A stretch of DNA of 64,000 bases from Natronohydrobacter sp. (GTDB lineage: Bacteria; Pseudomonadota; Alphaproteobacteria; Rhodobacterales; Rhodobacteraceae): positions 1 through 64,000 of the forward strand of contig JAUVXF010000014.1 of assembly GCA_030603695.1 (NCBI GenBank), given 5' to 3'. Positions within the stretch are counted from its first letter, which is position 1. The number at the start of each line of letters is the position of its first letter. The notes below the pieces were generated by a model. That model was not told the origin of the DNA and searched no databases. It saw nothing but the letters and a program-made list of their open reading frames with translations. Both the position numbers and the translations under genes were made by a program. Positions 9,588 to 19,580 of this stretch are shown piece after piece.

Positions 9588-10733
9588 TCAAGGTTTAAGG
9601 TCAAGCGCGCCATCATGGCTCATTTGCGCAAATAGCAGCCCCTCGCGCAATCCGCGATCGGCAACCGACATGCGGTCGGTGGGCCAGATGCGCATCAGCG
9701 CTGTCAGAATGGCTGCGCCTGACATGATCTGTGTATGCCGCTCGCGCCCGATGCGCGGGTCATGCCGCCGCCCGACCGGGCCAAGCGCCAGATATTCCCG
9801 GATCACACTATCGACTTGTTGCGAATTCATCACCAGCCCATCCACCTTGTTGCGGTCATAGCGTTTCAGCCGCAGGTAAGAGGCCGCAACAGTGGTAATC
9901 GTGCCAGATGTGCCAATCACTTGAAAGGCACGGTGGGGGGGGATGTTCTTATAGGGGGCAAACGCTTCAAGCTGTTCTTCAAAATACCAGCTCATCAGTG
10001 CAAAGCGCGCGGCATCGTCATCCACTTCGTTGAAATAGTCTTTCAACGTGGCCACCCCAAGGGGAACGGATATCCAATCCACCACATGCGGTTTGTCCGG
10101 GGCAGGGGCGCGCATGAAGGTTCCGCGATGCATGGACATGATCGCATTGCGCCGCTTTTCCGGCGCCACATTTGACAGATCGATCCACACCAATTCTGTA
10201 GAACCGCCGCCAATATCAATGACCAGCAATTGTTCCGTCTCTGGCGCAACCAGCGACGCGCAGGAGACAACCGCCAACCGCGCCTCTTCCTCGGCGCTGA
10301 TGATATCCAGCCGCAACCCGGTTTCCCGATGGGCGCGGTGGATGAAATCGCGGCTGTTGCGCGCGCGCCTGCAAGCCTCTGTTGCAACAAGGCGCATTTT
10401 GCTGACGCCATGCTGTTCCAGTTTGGAACGGCAGATGCGCAGCGCCTGCAAGGTGCGCTGCATGGGCCGGTGCGACAACAGGCCAGAGGTTTTCAACCCC
10501 GTTCCCAGTTCCACCGCTTTCGAGAAGCTGTCCACAACCTCGAAATGCCCGCCTACTGGGCGAGCGATCAACATACGACAGCTATTTGTCCCCAGATCCA
10601 GCGCCGCATAAAGCTGCGATGCATCAGATCCAGGGTGGCGCGGGGCCTTTGCCGATTTGGGGGGCGCAGGGGTTTCCTGCGCGCCAAAAGCTTTCAGGTT
10701 TACGCCCACGCCTGCGGGACGCTCGGGCGTCAT
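9588..10733 (-). CDS. Ppx/GppA family exopolyphosphatase / pppGpp phosphatase
   Basis: A 381-residue actin-fold phosphatase. Two phosphate loops are visible: AALDLGTNSCRMLIA near residue 45 and LVIDIGGGSTELVWI near residue 165. The first 40 residues (Pro/Ala-rich) are an extra tail without domain features. Only the two actin-like domains are present; the C-terminal HD domain of E. coli Ppx is missing, as in short alphaproteobacterial members. It heads an operon with rlmE, trmO and the hydrolase. Whether it prefers polyphosphate or pppGpp cannot be told. Confidence 0.9.
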   Translation of the reverse strand: MTPERPAGVGVNLKAFGAQETPAPPKSAKAPRHPGSDASQLYAALDLGTNSCRMLIARPVGGHFEVVDSFSKAVELGTGLKTSGLLSHRPMQRTLQALRICRSKLEQHGVSKMRLVATEACRRARNSRDFIHRAHRETGLRLDIISAEEEARLAVVSCASLVAPETEQLLVIDIGGGSTELVWIDLSNVAPEKRRNAIMSMHRGTFMRAPAPDKPHVVDWISVPLGVATLKDYFNEVDDDAARFALMSWYFEEQLEAFAPYKNIPPHRAFQVIGTSGTITTVAASYLRLKRYDRNKVDGLVMNSQQVDSVIREYLALGPVGRRHDPRIGRERHTQIMSGAAILTALMRIWPTDRMSVADRGLREGLLFAQMSHDGALDLKP

Positions 10734-10931
10734 GTTTCGCCCTCCAATTCAAGTTGGATTAATGGTAATCAACCGCAGGGTCATAAGCAAGGCCCTGCTT
10801 GCCATCGCCTTTGGCGGGCCAAGCTTTCTGTCATAATGAAGTTGAGAAAAATGATACTGCCAAGCCCTCGCCAGAGACGGGGGAATTGCGCTATTGCAGG
10901 GCAGGGGCGAGATGCAAAAGGAAAAACCGCT

Positions 10932-11228
10932 ATGGCGCAGTTGGTGATTGTCTATTGGCGCGATATTCCGGCACAGGTGATTGTGGGCAAAGGGCGCCGG
11001 GCCGAGAAAATTCAGCTATCAGAGCGGTTTGAACAGGCAATAGACCGTTGCGCCATGCGGATTGGTGCAAAAGATGCGGATGCCTATCTGGCAGAGTGGC
11101 GCAAGGCCGCGCCTGTAGAGGTCGCTGGAAGTGATGAAGATGTCGCGAAAACCACGGCGGCGGCGCTGGAAGCGGAGTATGACGCAGACAGGCTGAAGGC
11201 GCTGATCGCAAATGACGGCTGGGCGTGA
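10932..11228 (+). CDS. Small PF13769-type ('virulence factor') protein upstream of metF-like gene
   Basis: A 98-residue protein beginning MAQLVIVYWRDIPAQVIVG, the opening of the small family labelled 'virulence factor' (PF13769), a label without a known function. The ATG at 10932 has a good ribosome site (aaagga); the frame is open far upstream but that part is antisense to the phosphatase gene. The reading frame runs 17 bases past the earliest possible metF start. Its tight link with the C1 genes suggests a role near methyl-THF use rather than virulence. Confidence 0.75.
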   Translation: MAQLVIVYWRDIPAQVIVGKGRRAEKIQLSERFEQAIDRCAMRIGAKDADAYLAEWRKAAPVEVAGSDEDVAKTTAAALEAEYDADRLKALIANDGWA

Positions 11229-11271
11229 CGGGGCTTCAGATGTGACACCACGAAATCTGCTGGAGAGCATC

Positions 11272-12192
11272 ATGGCGCTTTTGAACTTTCGTCGCCCCAC
11301 ACCATCTGCCGCGCCCCAAAGCGCGCAGATAGAGGCATTGATGCAGGGCTTCTCTGTGGAAGTGATGCCGCGCACAGCCGAAAAGGTTGCAGATTTCCGC
11401 GCGCTGCTGCCCTTGGGCACGCGGGTATATATTGCCCATATAGACAGCACACCCATTGCCGATATGGTGGCCACTGCCGCACGCCTGCGCGCCGAGGGGA
11501 TGGAGCCGATGCCCCATTTCCCGGCCCGTATCATTGCAGACAGGGCGGAGTTGGCGGATTGGGTCGCGCGCTACCAGGGCGAGGCCGATGTGCGCGAGGG
11601 CCTGATGCTGGGCGGCGGGCCTGTGACCCCGAAAGGGGCTTATGACAATTCCATGCAATTGCTGGAAACCGGGCTTTTTGATGGGTTTCGGCGCCTGCAT
11701 GTGGCAGGCCACCCCGAAGGCAACCGCGATATTGGCGCCGATGGCGGGCATGAGATCATTTTGCAGGCGCTGCGCGCAAAGCAGGATTTTGCCGCGGCCA
11801 AAGGGATAGAGATGGCGATCGTCACGCAATTTGCGTTCGAGGCAGCGCCGATCATCGCTTGGGCAGACGGGTTGCGCGCGCGCGGGATCACACTTCCGGT
11901 GCATCTGGGCGTGGCGGGGCCGGCCAAGCTGCAAACCCTGATTAAATTTGCCATTGCCTGTGGTGTTGGCCCGTCGTTGAAAGTGCTGCAAAAGCGCGCG
12001 AAAGATGTGTCAAAACTGCTGCTGCCGTTCGAGCCGACCGCCCTTGTCACCGATCTGGCCGCGCATAAAGCCGCCAACCCCGATTTCGCCATAGAGCGCT
12101 TGCATTTCTTCCCCTTGGGCGGGATCAAGGCCAATGCCGATTGGACATTTACCCATGGTGGCGCCGCAGCACGGCCTGCCACCCAAACCTGA
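11272..12192 (+). CDS. Methylenetetrahydrofolate reductase (MetF family)
   Basis: A 306-residue TIM-barrel flavoprotein of the MetF family, which reduces 5,10-methylene-THF to 5-methyl-THF. Typical pieces are the early glutamate region FSVEVMPRTAEK, MEPMPHFPAR, and VTQFAFEA near the middle. The chosen ATG has ggagag upstream; an ATG at 11212 is possible and would overlap the previous gene. The next gene uses methyl-THF, so product and substrate match. Sequence is the divergent alphaproteobacterial version rather than the enterobacterial MetF. Confidence 0.85.
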   Translation: MALLNFRRPTPSAAPQSAQIEALMQGFSVEVMPRTAEKVADFRALLPLGTRVYIAHIDSTPIADMVATAARLRAEGMEPMPHFPARIIADRAELADWVARYQGEADVREGLMLGGGPVTPKGAYDNSMQLLETGLFDGFRRLHVAGHPEGNRDIGADGGHEIILQALRAKQDFAAAKGIEMAIVTQFAFEAAPIIAWADGLRARGITLPVHLGVAGPAKLQTLIKFAIACGVGPSLKVLQKRAKDVSKLLLPFEPTALVTDLAAHKAANPDFAIERLHFFPLGGIKANADWTFTHGGAAARPATQT

Positions 12193-12206
12193 GCTTTGGA
12201 GCAACC

Positions 12207-13193
12207 ATGACCCGGACTGTGATCGAATCTGCCACCAAGACTGTTATCATCGGCTTTGACGAGCCGTTTTGTGTGATCGGTGAACGCATCAACCCGACTG
12301 GCCGGAAAAAGCTGGCGGCGGAATTGGAGATGGGCGATTTTTCCACCGTAGAGCGCGACGCGCTGGAACAGGTGGCCTGTGGGGCTATGGTGCTGGATAT
12401 CAATTCGGGCGCTGTCTTTTCCAACAAAATGGCCGAAGACCCCCGCTATGCCGACAATAATTTTGTGGAACCGCCCCTGATGCGCGATCTGTGCGCGCGG
12501 GTTCAGGCGCTGGTGGATGTGCCTTTGTGCATCGACAGCTCTGTGCCCGAAGCGCTGAAAGCGGGGCTGGAGGCGTGCAATGGCCGCCCGCTTCTGAATT
12601 CTGTCACGGGCGAGGAAGAGCGGCTGGAAGCGATTTTGCCTTTGGTGAAGAAATACAATGTGCCCGTGGTGGCCATTTCCAACGATGATACCGGTATTTC
12701 CGAAGACCCCGATGTGCGCTTTGCCGTGGCCAAGAAAATCGTGGAACGCGCGGCGGATTTCGGCATTCCCGCGCATGATATCGTGGTTGATCCGCTGGTT
12801 ATGCCGATTGGGGCCATGGCCACTGCCGGGCGGCAGGTGTTTGAACTGGTGCGCCGCCTGCGCGCGGAACTGGGTGTGAACACCACTTGCGGGGCGTCAA
12901 ATATCAGCTTTGGCCTGCCCAATCGCCATGGGATCAATGCCGCCTTTCTGCCTATGGCCATCGGTGCGGGCATGACCAGTGCGATCATGAACCCCGTCCG
13001 CTCGGTAGAGATGGAGGCCATTCGCGCGGCCAATATGTTGATGAACCATGACCCGAATGGCGGTGCATGGATCGGGCTTGCGAAAGTGCTGGAAGCCATG
13101 AAAGACGGCGCAAGTTTTGCCGAAGCCTCGCGCGCGGCAATGGACGCGGGCGCGCGCACAGGTGGCCGGCGTGGTGGGCGTAGGTCGCGCTAA
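12207..13193 (+). CDS. Methyltetrahydrofolate-dependent methyltransferase (pterin-binding domain)
   Basis: A 328-residue stand-alone pterin-binding barrel, like the folate domain of MetH or the MeTr proteins. Visible are FCVIGERINPTGRKKL at residues 22-37, MVLDINSGA, CIDSSVPEAL, LLNSVTGEEER and GASNISFGLPNR, all folate-domain signatures. No homocysteine or cobalamin domain is attached. In several Rhodobacterales methionine synthase is split over separate genes (known from genetics in Phaeobacter), so this is probably the methyl-THF subunit, with corrinoid and homocysteine subunits elsewhere. It starts 14 bases after the reductase. The Arg/Gly-rich tail is unusual. Confidence 0.85.
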   Translation: MTRTVIESATKTVIIGFDEPFCVIGERINPTGRKKLAAELEMGDFSTVERDALEQVACGAMVLDINSGAVFSNKMAEDPRYADNNFVEPPLMRDLCARVQALVDVPLCIDSSVPEALKAGLEACNGRPLLNSVTGEEERLEAILPLVKKYNVPVVAISNDDTGISEDPDVRFAVAKKIVERAADFGIPAHDIVVDPLVMPIGAMATAGRQVFELVRRLRAELGVNTTCGASNISFGLPNRHGINAAFLPMAIGAGMTSAIMNPVRSVEMEAIRAANMLMNHDPNGGAWIGLAKVLEAMKDGASFAEASRAAMDAGARTGGRRGGRRSR

Positions 13194-13264
13194 GGGTATG
13201 CCCGGTCTTGGAACAGGCTATGTAAGAAGCACGGGCAACCAACGATAGCATTGATGGATATAGA

Positions 13265-13296
13265 AAAACCGAAAGCGCATGCGCGCTTTCGGTTTT
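13265..13296. terminator. Bidirectional intrinsic terminator between the C1 operon and clpX
   Basis: A perfect 14-bp stem (13265-13278 with 13283-13296) with loop atgc, flanked by A's on the left and ending TTTT on the right. It separates the convergent methyltransferase and clpX genes and can serve both. Confidence 0.88.
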
Positions 13297-13320
13297 CAAT
13301 CTTCACGCTGCCTGCAAGCC

Positions 13321-14583
13321 TTAACCAGCGCTGGCGGCCGTTTTCTTTGCATCGGCATAGATAATCAGTGGCTTTGCCTCTGATGTAACGGCCTCTTCAT
13401 TCACCACAACCTCGGTCACATTCTCCATCCCCGGCAATTCGAACATGGTATCCAGCAGGATATCTTCCATGATCGACCGCAGGCCGCGCGCACCAGTTTT
13501 GCGGGCGATTGCACGTTTGGCAATGGCGCGCAGTGCTTCGGGGGTAAAAGTCAGATCAGCGCCTTCGATATCGAACAGCTTTTGATACTGCTTTACCAAG
13601 GCGTTTTTCGGCTCTGTCAGGATGGTGACAAGCGCATCTTCATCCAGATCCATCAGCGTGGCGACAACTGGCAAACGGCCCACAAATTCCGGGATCAGCC
13701 CGAATTTCAGCAGGTCTTCGGGTTCCAGCTGCTTAAGCGATTCGCCAATGGTCTTGAGGCTTTCATCTTTCACATCCGCGCCAAAGCCAATGGCAGAGCC
13801 TTTGCCGCGCATGTTGATGATACGATCCAAGCCCGCAAATGCACCGCCACAGATGAACAGGATATTGGTTGTATCCACCTGTAGGAATTCTTGCTGCGGA
13901 TGCTTGCGCCCGCCTTGCGGGGGAACGCTGGCGACAGTGCCTTCCATCAGCTTCAGCAGGGCTTGTTGCACACCTTCGCCCGATACATCGCGCGTGATAG
14001 AGGGGTTGTCAGATTTGCGGGTGATTTTGTCCACCTCGTCAATATAGACAATCCCGCGCTGCGCGCGCTCTACATTGTATTCGCTGGCCTGCAACAGCTT
14101 GAGGATGATATTTTCCACATCCTCGCCCACATAGCCCGCTTCTGTCAGCGTGGTTGCATCGGCCATGGTGAAGGGCACATCCAGAATCCGCGCCAAGGTT
14201 TGCGCCAGAAGCGTTTTGCCGCAGCCGGTGGGGCCGATCAGCAGGATATTGGATTTTGACAGCTCCACCTCGCCGGATTTGCCGGAATGGTTCAGGCGCT
14301 TGTAATGGTTGTGCACCGCAACTGACAACACGCGCTTGGCCTGCACTTGCCCGATGACATAATCATCCAGCACATTGCAGATTTCGCGCGGCGTGGGCAC
14401 GCCATCGGTGGATTTCAGACCGCCCGATTTTGTCTCCTCGCGGATGATATCCATGCAAAGTTCGACACATTCATCGCAGATAAAGACCGTCGGCCCCGCG
14501 ATCAGCTTGCGCACCTCATGCTGGCTTTTGCCGCAGAAGGAACAGTAAAGCGTGTTTTTGCTGTCTGAATCGGAAGTGGGCAT
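13321..14583 (-). CDS. clpX: ATP-dependent Clp protease ATP-binding subunit ClpX
   Basis: A 420-residue AAA+ unfoldase. The N-terminal zinc domain has CSFC and CDEC pairs (about residues 14-40). The ATPase has Walker [13 protein letters not shown], Walker [10 protein letters not shown], the RKSDNPS segment, and the IGF loop (SAIGFGADV) that docks onto ClpP. Length is the family norm. It lies downstream of clpP on the same strand, separated by 153 bases. With ClpP and SspB (32450-32911) it completes a tagged-substrate proteolysis set. Confidence 0.97.
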   Translation of the reverse strand: MPTSDSDSKNTLYCSFCGKSQHEVRKLIAGPTVFICDECVELCMDIIREETKSGGLKSTDGVPTPREICNVLDDYVIGQVQAKRVLSVAVHNHYKRLNHSGKSGEVELSKSNILLIGPTGCGKTLLAQTLARILDVPFTMADATTLTEAGYVGEDVENIILKLLQASEYNVERAQRGIVYIDEVDKITRKSDNPSITRDVSGEGVQQALLKLMEGTVASVPPQGGRKHPQQEFLQVDTTNILFICGGAFAGLDRIINMRGKGSAIGFGADVKDESLKTIGESLKQLEPEDLLKFGLIPEFVGRLPVVATLMDLDEDALVTILTEPKNALVKQYQKLFDIEGADLTFTPEALRAIAKRAIARKTGARGLRSIMEDILLDTMFELPGMENVTEVVVNEEAVTSEAKPLIIYADAKKTAASAG

Positions 14584-14736
14584 CTCAAACCTCTGTGGTC
14601 TTTACTGCGATAGGCAAAATCGGGTGGCGGGCGTATCTGGCCTTCTTTCTTTGCAGGGTAGGCGAGACACGGGGCAGGGACAATGCAAAACTGCGTTTGC
14701 AGGCGGAATTACCTTGTTCTGCCCCGTCACAGCCTA

Positions 14737-15360
14737 TCATGCGCTGGCCGTATCGGCGCGCGATGTCACGATCTCGTCAATCAAGCCCCAATCTTTTGCC
14801 ATCTCTGCGGTCATGAAATTGTCACGCTCCAGCGCGTCTTCGACTTTTTTCAGCGTCTGGCCTGTGTGTTTGACATAGATTTTGTTCAGCCGCTCTTTCA
14901 GTTCCAGAATTTCGCGTGCGTGGATAGAGATGTCCGTCGCCTGCCCCTGAAACCCGCCAGAGGGCTGGTGCACCATGATCCGCGAATTGGGCAGCGAGAA
15001 GCGCATGCCCTTTTCCCCTGCACAAAGCAGAAGCGACCCCATAGAGGCCGCTTGCCCAACCACCAGCGTGGAAACCTTGGGCTTGATATATTGCATCGTG
15101 TCATAGATCGACAGCCCGCTTGTGACCACGCCGCCGGGCGAATTGATATACATCGAAATCTCTTTCGAGGGGTTTTCCGCTTCCAGATGCAAAAGCTGTG
15201 CCACGATCAGGCTGGCCATGCCGTCATGCACTGGCCCTGTCACGAAAATGATCCGCTCTTTCAGCAAGCGCGAGAAAATATCATAGGCCCGTTCGCCGCG
15301 GCTGGTTTGTTCCACAACCATGGGCACAAGATTCATGTAGGTTTCAATCGGATCGCGCAT
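14737..15360 (-). CDS. clpP: ATP-dependent Clp protease proteolytic subunit ClpP
   Basis: A 207-residue serine protease of the ClpP tetradecamer. The catalytic triad is visible: Ser106 in GQAASMGS, His131 in IMVHQPSGG and Asp180 in ALERDNFM. Start is the ATG at 15360 ([10 protein letters not shown]), preceded by aaggcagg; the frame is open upstream but without ClpP features. N-terminal residues before the mature axial loop (about ten) would be a short propeptide. Lies just before clpX. Confidence 0.96.
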   Translation of the reverse strand: MRDPIETYMNLVPMVVEQTSRGERAYDIFSRLLKERIIFVTGPVHDGMASLIVAQLLHLEAENPSKEISMYINSPGGVVTSGLSIYDTMQYIKPKVSTLVVGQAASMGSLLLCAGEKGMRFSLPNSRIMVHQPSGGFQGQATDISIHAREILELKERLNKIYVKHTGQTLKKVEDALERDNFMTAEMAKDWGLIDEIVTSRADTASA

Positions 15361-15476
15361 ATGCCTGCCTTTTGTGACTATGACCGGTTTTCTGGTCTGG
15401 TGATATATCAACTGTGTTGATTGAATCTTAGTGCTGCGCTTGAGGGGCTGCAAGGGGAGGTGGGGAATTTCATCGC

Positions 15477-16028
15477 TTATGCGCCGTCCTGACCCAGCGC
15501 CTTGCCCAGACGGGGCAGGCGCGCGCGCTTCAAAAGCGCGCGCAAGGGTTGCGCGCGCCCCGATGCGGCCACGGTGGCGGCTTGGGCCGCTTGCACGGCG
15601 GCTTCAACAGGCGGGGCATTTTCCAGCCAGCGCGCCATCAGGAAATCATCAGGGCTTTGGGCGCGCACGCCTTCCGCGCCCAGAGTGCGGGCAGGAAAAT
15701 CGCGCAGGTTTTGGGTGATGATCCACCCAGCCCCGCCGGTGATGGCCGTGGCCAGCACATGGGCATCGGCTTTGTCGGGCATCCATAACCGCGCTTCCAG
15801 CGCGCTGTCTGCGGCAATCTCTGCCTGCGGCCAAGTGGCGCGCAGAGCTGCAATCTGTTGCGCGGCAATGGCCGCGCCCTCTGGCCCCAGCCGCGCGGCG
15901 GCGCGCTGCCATTCGCCCATAATCCGGGCAGACCATAGCGGCACAAATACGCCTTGCGCCGCAACACCCACCAGAATTTCGCGCAAGACGCTTGGGTAAA
16001 GCACGCAAGCGTCCAGCACTGCCTTCAT
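15477..16028 (-). CDS. PIN domain protein
   Basis: A 183-residue PIN-fold nuclease-like protein. The first acidic residue is in [13 protein letters not shown] (Asp6), a glutamate follows in RIMGEWQRA, and later acids are in [12 protein letters not shown] and TQNLRDFP, the usual PIN spacing for metal binding. A C-terminal basic, Arg-rich tail follows. No antitoxin gene is beside it. Instead its ATG overlaps the stop of the RlmI-like gene (ATGA), so it is co-translated with an rRNA methyltransferase. That argues for a housekeeping RNA role rather than a toxin, but this is inference. Confidence 0.8.
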   Translation of the reverse strand: MKAVLDACVLYPSVLREILVGVAAQGVFVPLWSARIMGEWQRAAARLGPEGAAIAAQQIAALRATWPQAEIAADSALEARLWMPDKADAHVLATAITGGAGWIITQNLRDFPARTLGAEGVRAQSPDDFLMARWLENAPPVEAAVQAAQAATVAASGRAQPLRALLKRARLPRLGKALGQDGA

Positions 16029-17218
16029 GCGTTCAGCCGGAAAAAGATCGCCTTCAGATAGCCGCTTTCGGCCAGTTGCGGCAGTTGCGGATGGTCTGGC
16101 CCCGCAAAACCCGTGTGGATCAATTGCCCACGCCGCCCCCCGCGCCCGATCCCGCGCGCAGAGGCGTTGCGAAACGCTGTCAGATCGGCGGCATGTGAAC
16201 ACGAACACAGGCCCAGATAGCCCCCCGGCGCAACCAATGGGGCGGCCAGACGTGCAACGCGCTCATAGGCGCGCAACCCTGCCGCCAGCGCTTCTTTATT
16301 GGGTGCAAAGGCAGGCGGATCACAGACCACCAGATCAAATTGCGCGCCTTCACCGGCCAGCGCTTCCAATGCGGCAAAAGCATCGCCCTGCCGGGTTGCG
16401 AAGGCTTGCGCGGCCCCTGTCGCCTCTGCCCCTTGCTGGGCCAGCGCCAAGGCCGGGGCGGAACTGTCCACCGCCAGCGCGGTTGCCGCGCCGCCTGCCA
16501 GTGCAGCCAGCGAAAAGCCCCCCACATGGCTGAACACATCCAGCACCCGCGCGCCTTTGGCCAGTGTGGCGGCAAAGGCATGGTTTGGGCGCTGGTCAAA
16601 AAACAGGCCCGTTTTCTGCCCACCCAGAAGATCGGCCATATAAGTCGCGCCATTCATCGGCACAGGCACAGGGCCGTCATAAGCGCCGCAATACAGCGCG
16701 GTTTCTTCTGTCAGCCCTTCCAGCACCCGCGCGCGGCCAGACCCGTTCTTGATGATTGTCGTTACCCCCGTCACCTCTTGCAAGGCGGCGGCCAGTGCCG
16801 TGAAATGCGTATCGGCCCAAGCGGCATTGGGCTGGATTACAGCCGCCGCGCCAAAGCGGTCTATTACCACACCGGGCAGGCCATCGGCCTCGGCATGCAC
16901 AAGCCGGTAATAGGGGCTGGCATATATCCGCGCGCGATGGGCAAGTGCATGGCGCAGCTTTGCGGCAATCCAGTCTTGGTCAATCTCCGCCTCTGGGTTC
17001 TGATCCATCATGCGCGCGATGATTTTGGAGTTGGGGTTGACAGTCACCACCCCAAGCGCGCGGCGCTCTGCATCTTCCAACTGTGCAAAACTGCCCGGCG
17101 CGATGGCTTTTGTGCGCCGGTCGGTGACAAGCTCATCCGCATAAACCCATGGAAAGCCATGCCGCAGGGCGCGCGCCTCTGCTTTGGGTTTCAGGCGGAT
17201 AACGGGAAGATCATTCAT
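16025..17218 (-). CDS. RlmI-like class I rRNA (cytosine-C5) methyltransferase
   Basis: A PUA domain (residues about 1-75) followed by a central domain and a SAM-binding Rossmann domain. Signatures are GLFFDQRPNH, VLDVFSHVGGFSLAA, the catalytic-motif region VCDPPAFAPNK and a late CSCSH with the candidate nucleophilic cysteine. This order matches RlmI (23S m5C1962). The ATG at 17218 has aagga ten bases upstream, giving 397 residues; an ATG at 17236 is also possible. The last four bases overlap the PIN gene. Confidence 0.87.
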   Translation of the reverse strand: MNDLPVIRLKPKAEARALRHGFPWVYADELVTDRRTKAIAPGSFAQLEDAERRALGVVTVNPNSKIIARMMDQNPEAEIDQDWIAAKLRHALAHRARIYASPYYRLVHAEADGLPGVVIDRFGAAAVIQPNAAWADTHFTALAAALQEVTGVTTIIKNGSGRARVLEGLTEETALYCGAYDGPVPVPMNGATYMADLLGGQKTGLFFDQRPNHAFAATLAKGARVLDVFSHVGGFSLAALAGGAATALAVDSSAPALALAQQGAEATGAAQAFATRQGDAFAALEALAGEGAQFDLVVCDPPAFAPNKEALAAGLRAYERVARLAAPLVAPGGYLGLCSCSHAADLTAFRNASARGIGRGGRRGQLIHTGFAGPDHPQLPQLAESGYLKAIFFRLNA

Positions 17219-17257
17219 GGCGCGGTGTTCCTTCATGGCCTATCCGTGCCATAAGCG

Positions 17258-17288
17258 AGGGCGGGGGGTTTGGAAAGCCCCCCGCCCT
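17258..17288. terminator. GC-rich hairpin between small gene and RlmI-like gene
   Basis: A perfect 11-bp stem (17258-17268 with 17278-17288) around a 9-base loop. No T-run follows on either strand, so it is a weak terminator or an RNA-stabilising hairpin after the small gene at 17340-17504. Confidence 0.45.
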
Positions 17289-17339
17289 ATGGCATGTCGC
17301 TTATACTGTTATAATCTTGGGCGCTTGCGGCCCAGACTG

Positions 17340-17504
17340 TCAGTTTTGCGCCTGTGCTGCGGGGTTGGCCGCAAACAGTGAAGCAATTTTGCGGGTCAGG
17401 GCTGCAAAGCCTTGCGCGATCACTTGGGCGCGCATGCGGCGGGCCTCTGCCTCGATTTGCAGGGTATCGATGATCATGGGTTGGGTATCTTTGATGTCAA
17501 ACAT
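17340..17504 (-). CDS. Tiny conserved-type protein (RSP_7527-like)
   Basis: A 54-residue protein starting MFDIKDTQPMIIDTLQIEAE, followed by a basic amphipathic helix (RRMRAQVIAQGFAALTRKI). It resembles a small Rhodobacteraceae-restricted family known as RSP_7527, of unknown function; I base this on memory of the opening residues. The start is set by gagag upstream of the ATG at 17504. No membrane segment or signal peptide. The short basic C-terminus recalls DUF1127-like regulators, but the match is not firm. Confidence 0.65.
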   Translation of the reverse strand: MFDIKDTQPMIIDTLQIEAEARRMRAQVIAQGFAALTRKIASLFAANPAAQAQN

Positions 17505-17646
17505 GGCTCTCTTGCCTTTCGTTTTCGGTTGATCCGAAGATAGGCGCTGCACCGCAGCATTGCGAGGCATGTTTGCGAAAGCCCGGCATGCAAGAATTGC
17601 ATGGCTGGCCCAAGCAGCGGCAAAGACGCTGCGGTCGGGAGGGGAG

Positions 17647-17675
17647 TTGAATTGTTAGCGCTAACTTACTATATC
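17647..17675 (+). promoter_or_regulatory. edd promoter with LacI-type operator in the spacer
   Basis: TTGAAT at 17647-17652 and TATATC at 17670-17675 are 17 bases apart, a good -35/-10 pair. Between them lies the perfect 12-bp palindrome GTTAGCGCTAAC (17654-17665) with a central CG, the form bound by LacI-family repressors. A protein on it would cover the promoter and block edd, so sugar-dependent derepression is likely. No regulator gene is next to it. The promoter is inferred, not mapped. Confidence 0.6.
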
Positions 17676-17719
17676 AGCAGAAACGATTCCCCGAAAACTT
17701 CGGCGCGATGGAGAAGCCA

Positions 17720-19525
17720 ATGCCCCTTGATCCCCGACTTGAAGCCGTAACCGAGCGCATTCGCGCGCGCTCTCACCCGCGCCGCAGCGCCTATCTGGAT
17801 CGGATGCGCAAGGCCGCCGATGCAGGTGTGGTGCGCGCGCATTTGTCTTGCGGCAATCAAGCCCATGCCTATGCCGCGATGGGGCAAGACAAAACCGCAC
17901 TGGCCGAAGGGCGCGCGCCCAATCTGGGTATCATCACGGCCTATAATGACATGCTTTCGGCCCATCAGCCGTTCGAGCGCTATCCCGATATCATCCGCGC
18001 CGCCGCGCGCGCGGCAGGGGGCACGGCGCAAGTGGCAGGCGGTGTTCCTGCCATGTGTGACGGGGTAACACAGGGCCAGCCGGGGATGGAACTGTCGCTC
18101 TTCTCACGCGATGTGATTGCATTGTCGGCGGGCGTGGCCATGTCGCATAACTGCTTTGATGCTGCGGTCTGGCTGGGGGTGTGTGACAAGATCGTGCCGG
18201 GGCTGATTATCGCAGCCGCAACCTTTGGCCATGTCCCCGCCGTTTTCGTGCCTGCCGGCCCAATGGTGTCGGGCCTGCCCAATGATGAAAAATCCAAAGT
18301 GCGCCAGCAATTCGCCAAAGGGGAAATCGGGCGCGAAGAGTTGATGAAAGCGGAAATGGCCAGCTATCACGGGCCGGGAACCTGCACATTCTACGGCACG
18401 GCCAATACCAATCAGATGCTGATGGAATTCATGGGCCTGCATATGCCGGGCACAAGTTTTGTCAATCCCGGCACGCCATTGCGCGAGGCGCTGACAGTCG
18501 CGGCAACAGAGCGCGCCTTGGCGATTACTGCGCAGGGCAATGATTACCGCCCGGCAGGGCAGGTGCTGGATGAACGCGCCTTTGTGAATGGCATTGTCGG
18601 GCTGATGGCCACAGGCGGCTCTACCAATCTGGTGCTGCATCTGCCAGCAATGGCGCGCGCGGCGGGCATTGATCTGGCGCTTGAAGATTTTGCAGATATT
18701 TCCGAATGCGTGCCGCTGATGGCCAAGGTCTATCCCAACGGGCTGGCCGATGTGAACCATTTTCACGCGGCCGGCGGCTTGGGCTATATGATCGGTGAAT
18801 TGCTGGAGGCCGGGTTGCTGCATGATGATGTCAGCACCATCGCAGGCGATGGGCTGGCGCGCTATGCACAGGAACCCAAGCTGCGCGATGGCAAACTGGT
18901 CTGGGAGGCAGGGGCAGGCAAGACCCTGAACGACAAGATATTGCGCCCCGCATCCAACCCGTTTCAGGCCACAGGCGGCTTGCGGCAATTGGCGGGAAAT
19001 CTGGGGCAAGGGGTGCTCAAGGCCTCGGCGGTTGATCCGTCGCGCCATGTGATAGAGGCAAAGGCCCGAATTTTCCACGACCAGCACGCAGTCAAGGCCG
19101 CGTTTCAGGCCGGAGAGTTTAGCGAAGATACCGTGGTTGTCGTGCGCTTTCAGGGGCCTGCGGCCAATGGCATGCCGGAATTGCATTCGCTCACACCGAT
19201 CCTGTCGGTGCTGCAAGATCGCGGTTTGCGGGTGGCGCTTGTGACAGACGGGCGCATGTCGGGGGCAAGCGGCAAAGTGCCTGCCGCCATCCATGTCGCG
19301 CCAGAGGCCGCCAAGGGCGGGCCGCTGGCAAAGCTGCGCGATGGTGATCTGGTGCGCGTGGATGCGGTGGCAGGGCGGCTGGATGTGCTGGAAGCGGGGT
19401 TCGAGGAACGCAGGGCCGTCACAGCCGATCTGAGCGGGAATGACTTCGGCATCGGGCGCGAGTTGTTTGCCATGTTCCGCGCGACAGTGGGCGACAGCAC
19501 CGAAGGCGCGGGGGTTGTGGTCTGA
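17720..19525 (+). CDS. edd: Phosphogluconate dehydratase
   Basis: A 601-residue IlvD/Edd-family iron-sulfur enzyme that turns 6-phosphogluconate into KDPG, the first committed step of the Entner-Doudoroff pathway. Cluster ligands are expected in [26 protein letters not shown] and the cysteine in GPGTCTFYG; the last is the usual Edd feature. [10 protein letters not shown] and the late [12 protein letters not shown] are family motifs. The ATG at 17720 has ggag six bases upstream; 17708 is a weaker alternative. No eda gene follows; the aldolase must be elsewhere. Confidence 0.94.
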   Translation: MPLDPRLEAVTERIRARSHPRRSAYLDRMRKAADAGVVRAHLSCGNQAHAYAAMGQDKTALAEGRAPNLGIITAYNDMLSAHQPFERYPDIIRAAARAAGGTAQVAGGVPAMCDGVTQGQPGMELSLFSRDVIALSAGVAMSHNCFDAAVWLGVCDKIVPGLIIAAATFGHVPAVFVPAGPMVSGLPNDEKSKVRQQFAKGEIGREELMKAEMASYHGPGTCTFYGTANTNQMLMEFMGLHMPGTSFVNPGTPLREALTVAATERALAITAQGNDYRPAGQVLDERAFVNGIVGLMATGGSTNLVLHLPAMARAAGIDLALEDFADISECVPLMAKVYPNGLADVNHFHAAGGLGYMIGELLEAGLLHDDVSTIAGDGLARYAQEPKLRDGKLVWEAGAGKTLNDKILRPASNPFQATGGLRQLAGNLGQGVLKASAVDPSRHVIEAKARIFHDQHAVKAAFQAGEFSEDTVVVVRFQGPAANGMPELHSLTPILSVLQDRGLRVALVTDGRMSGASGKVPAAIHVAPEAAKGGPLAKLRDGDLVRVDAVAGRLDVLEAGFEERRAVTADLSGNDFGIGRELFAMFRATVGDSTEGAGVVV

Positions 19526-19580
19526 TAACAACCGGCGCGCCGCATCCCGGCCCGCACAACCGGAGGGCGCCAGTCCCGAC

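Noticed and set aside
15477-16028. Toxin of a VapBC-type toxin-antitoxin pair
   Set aside because: No antitoxin-like gene next to it; both neighbours are clearly other genes.
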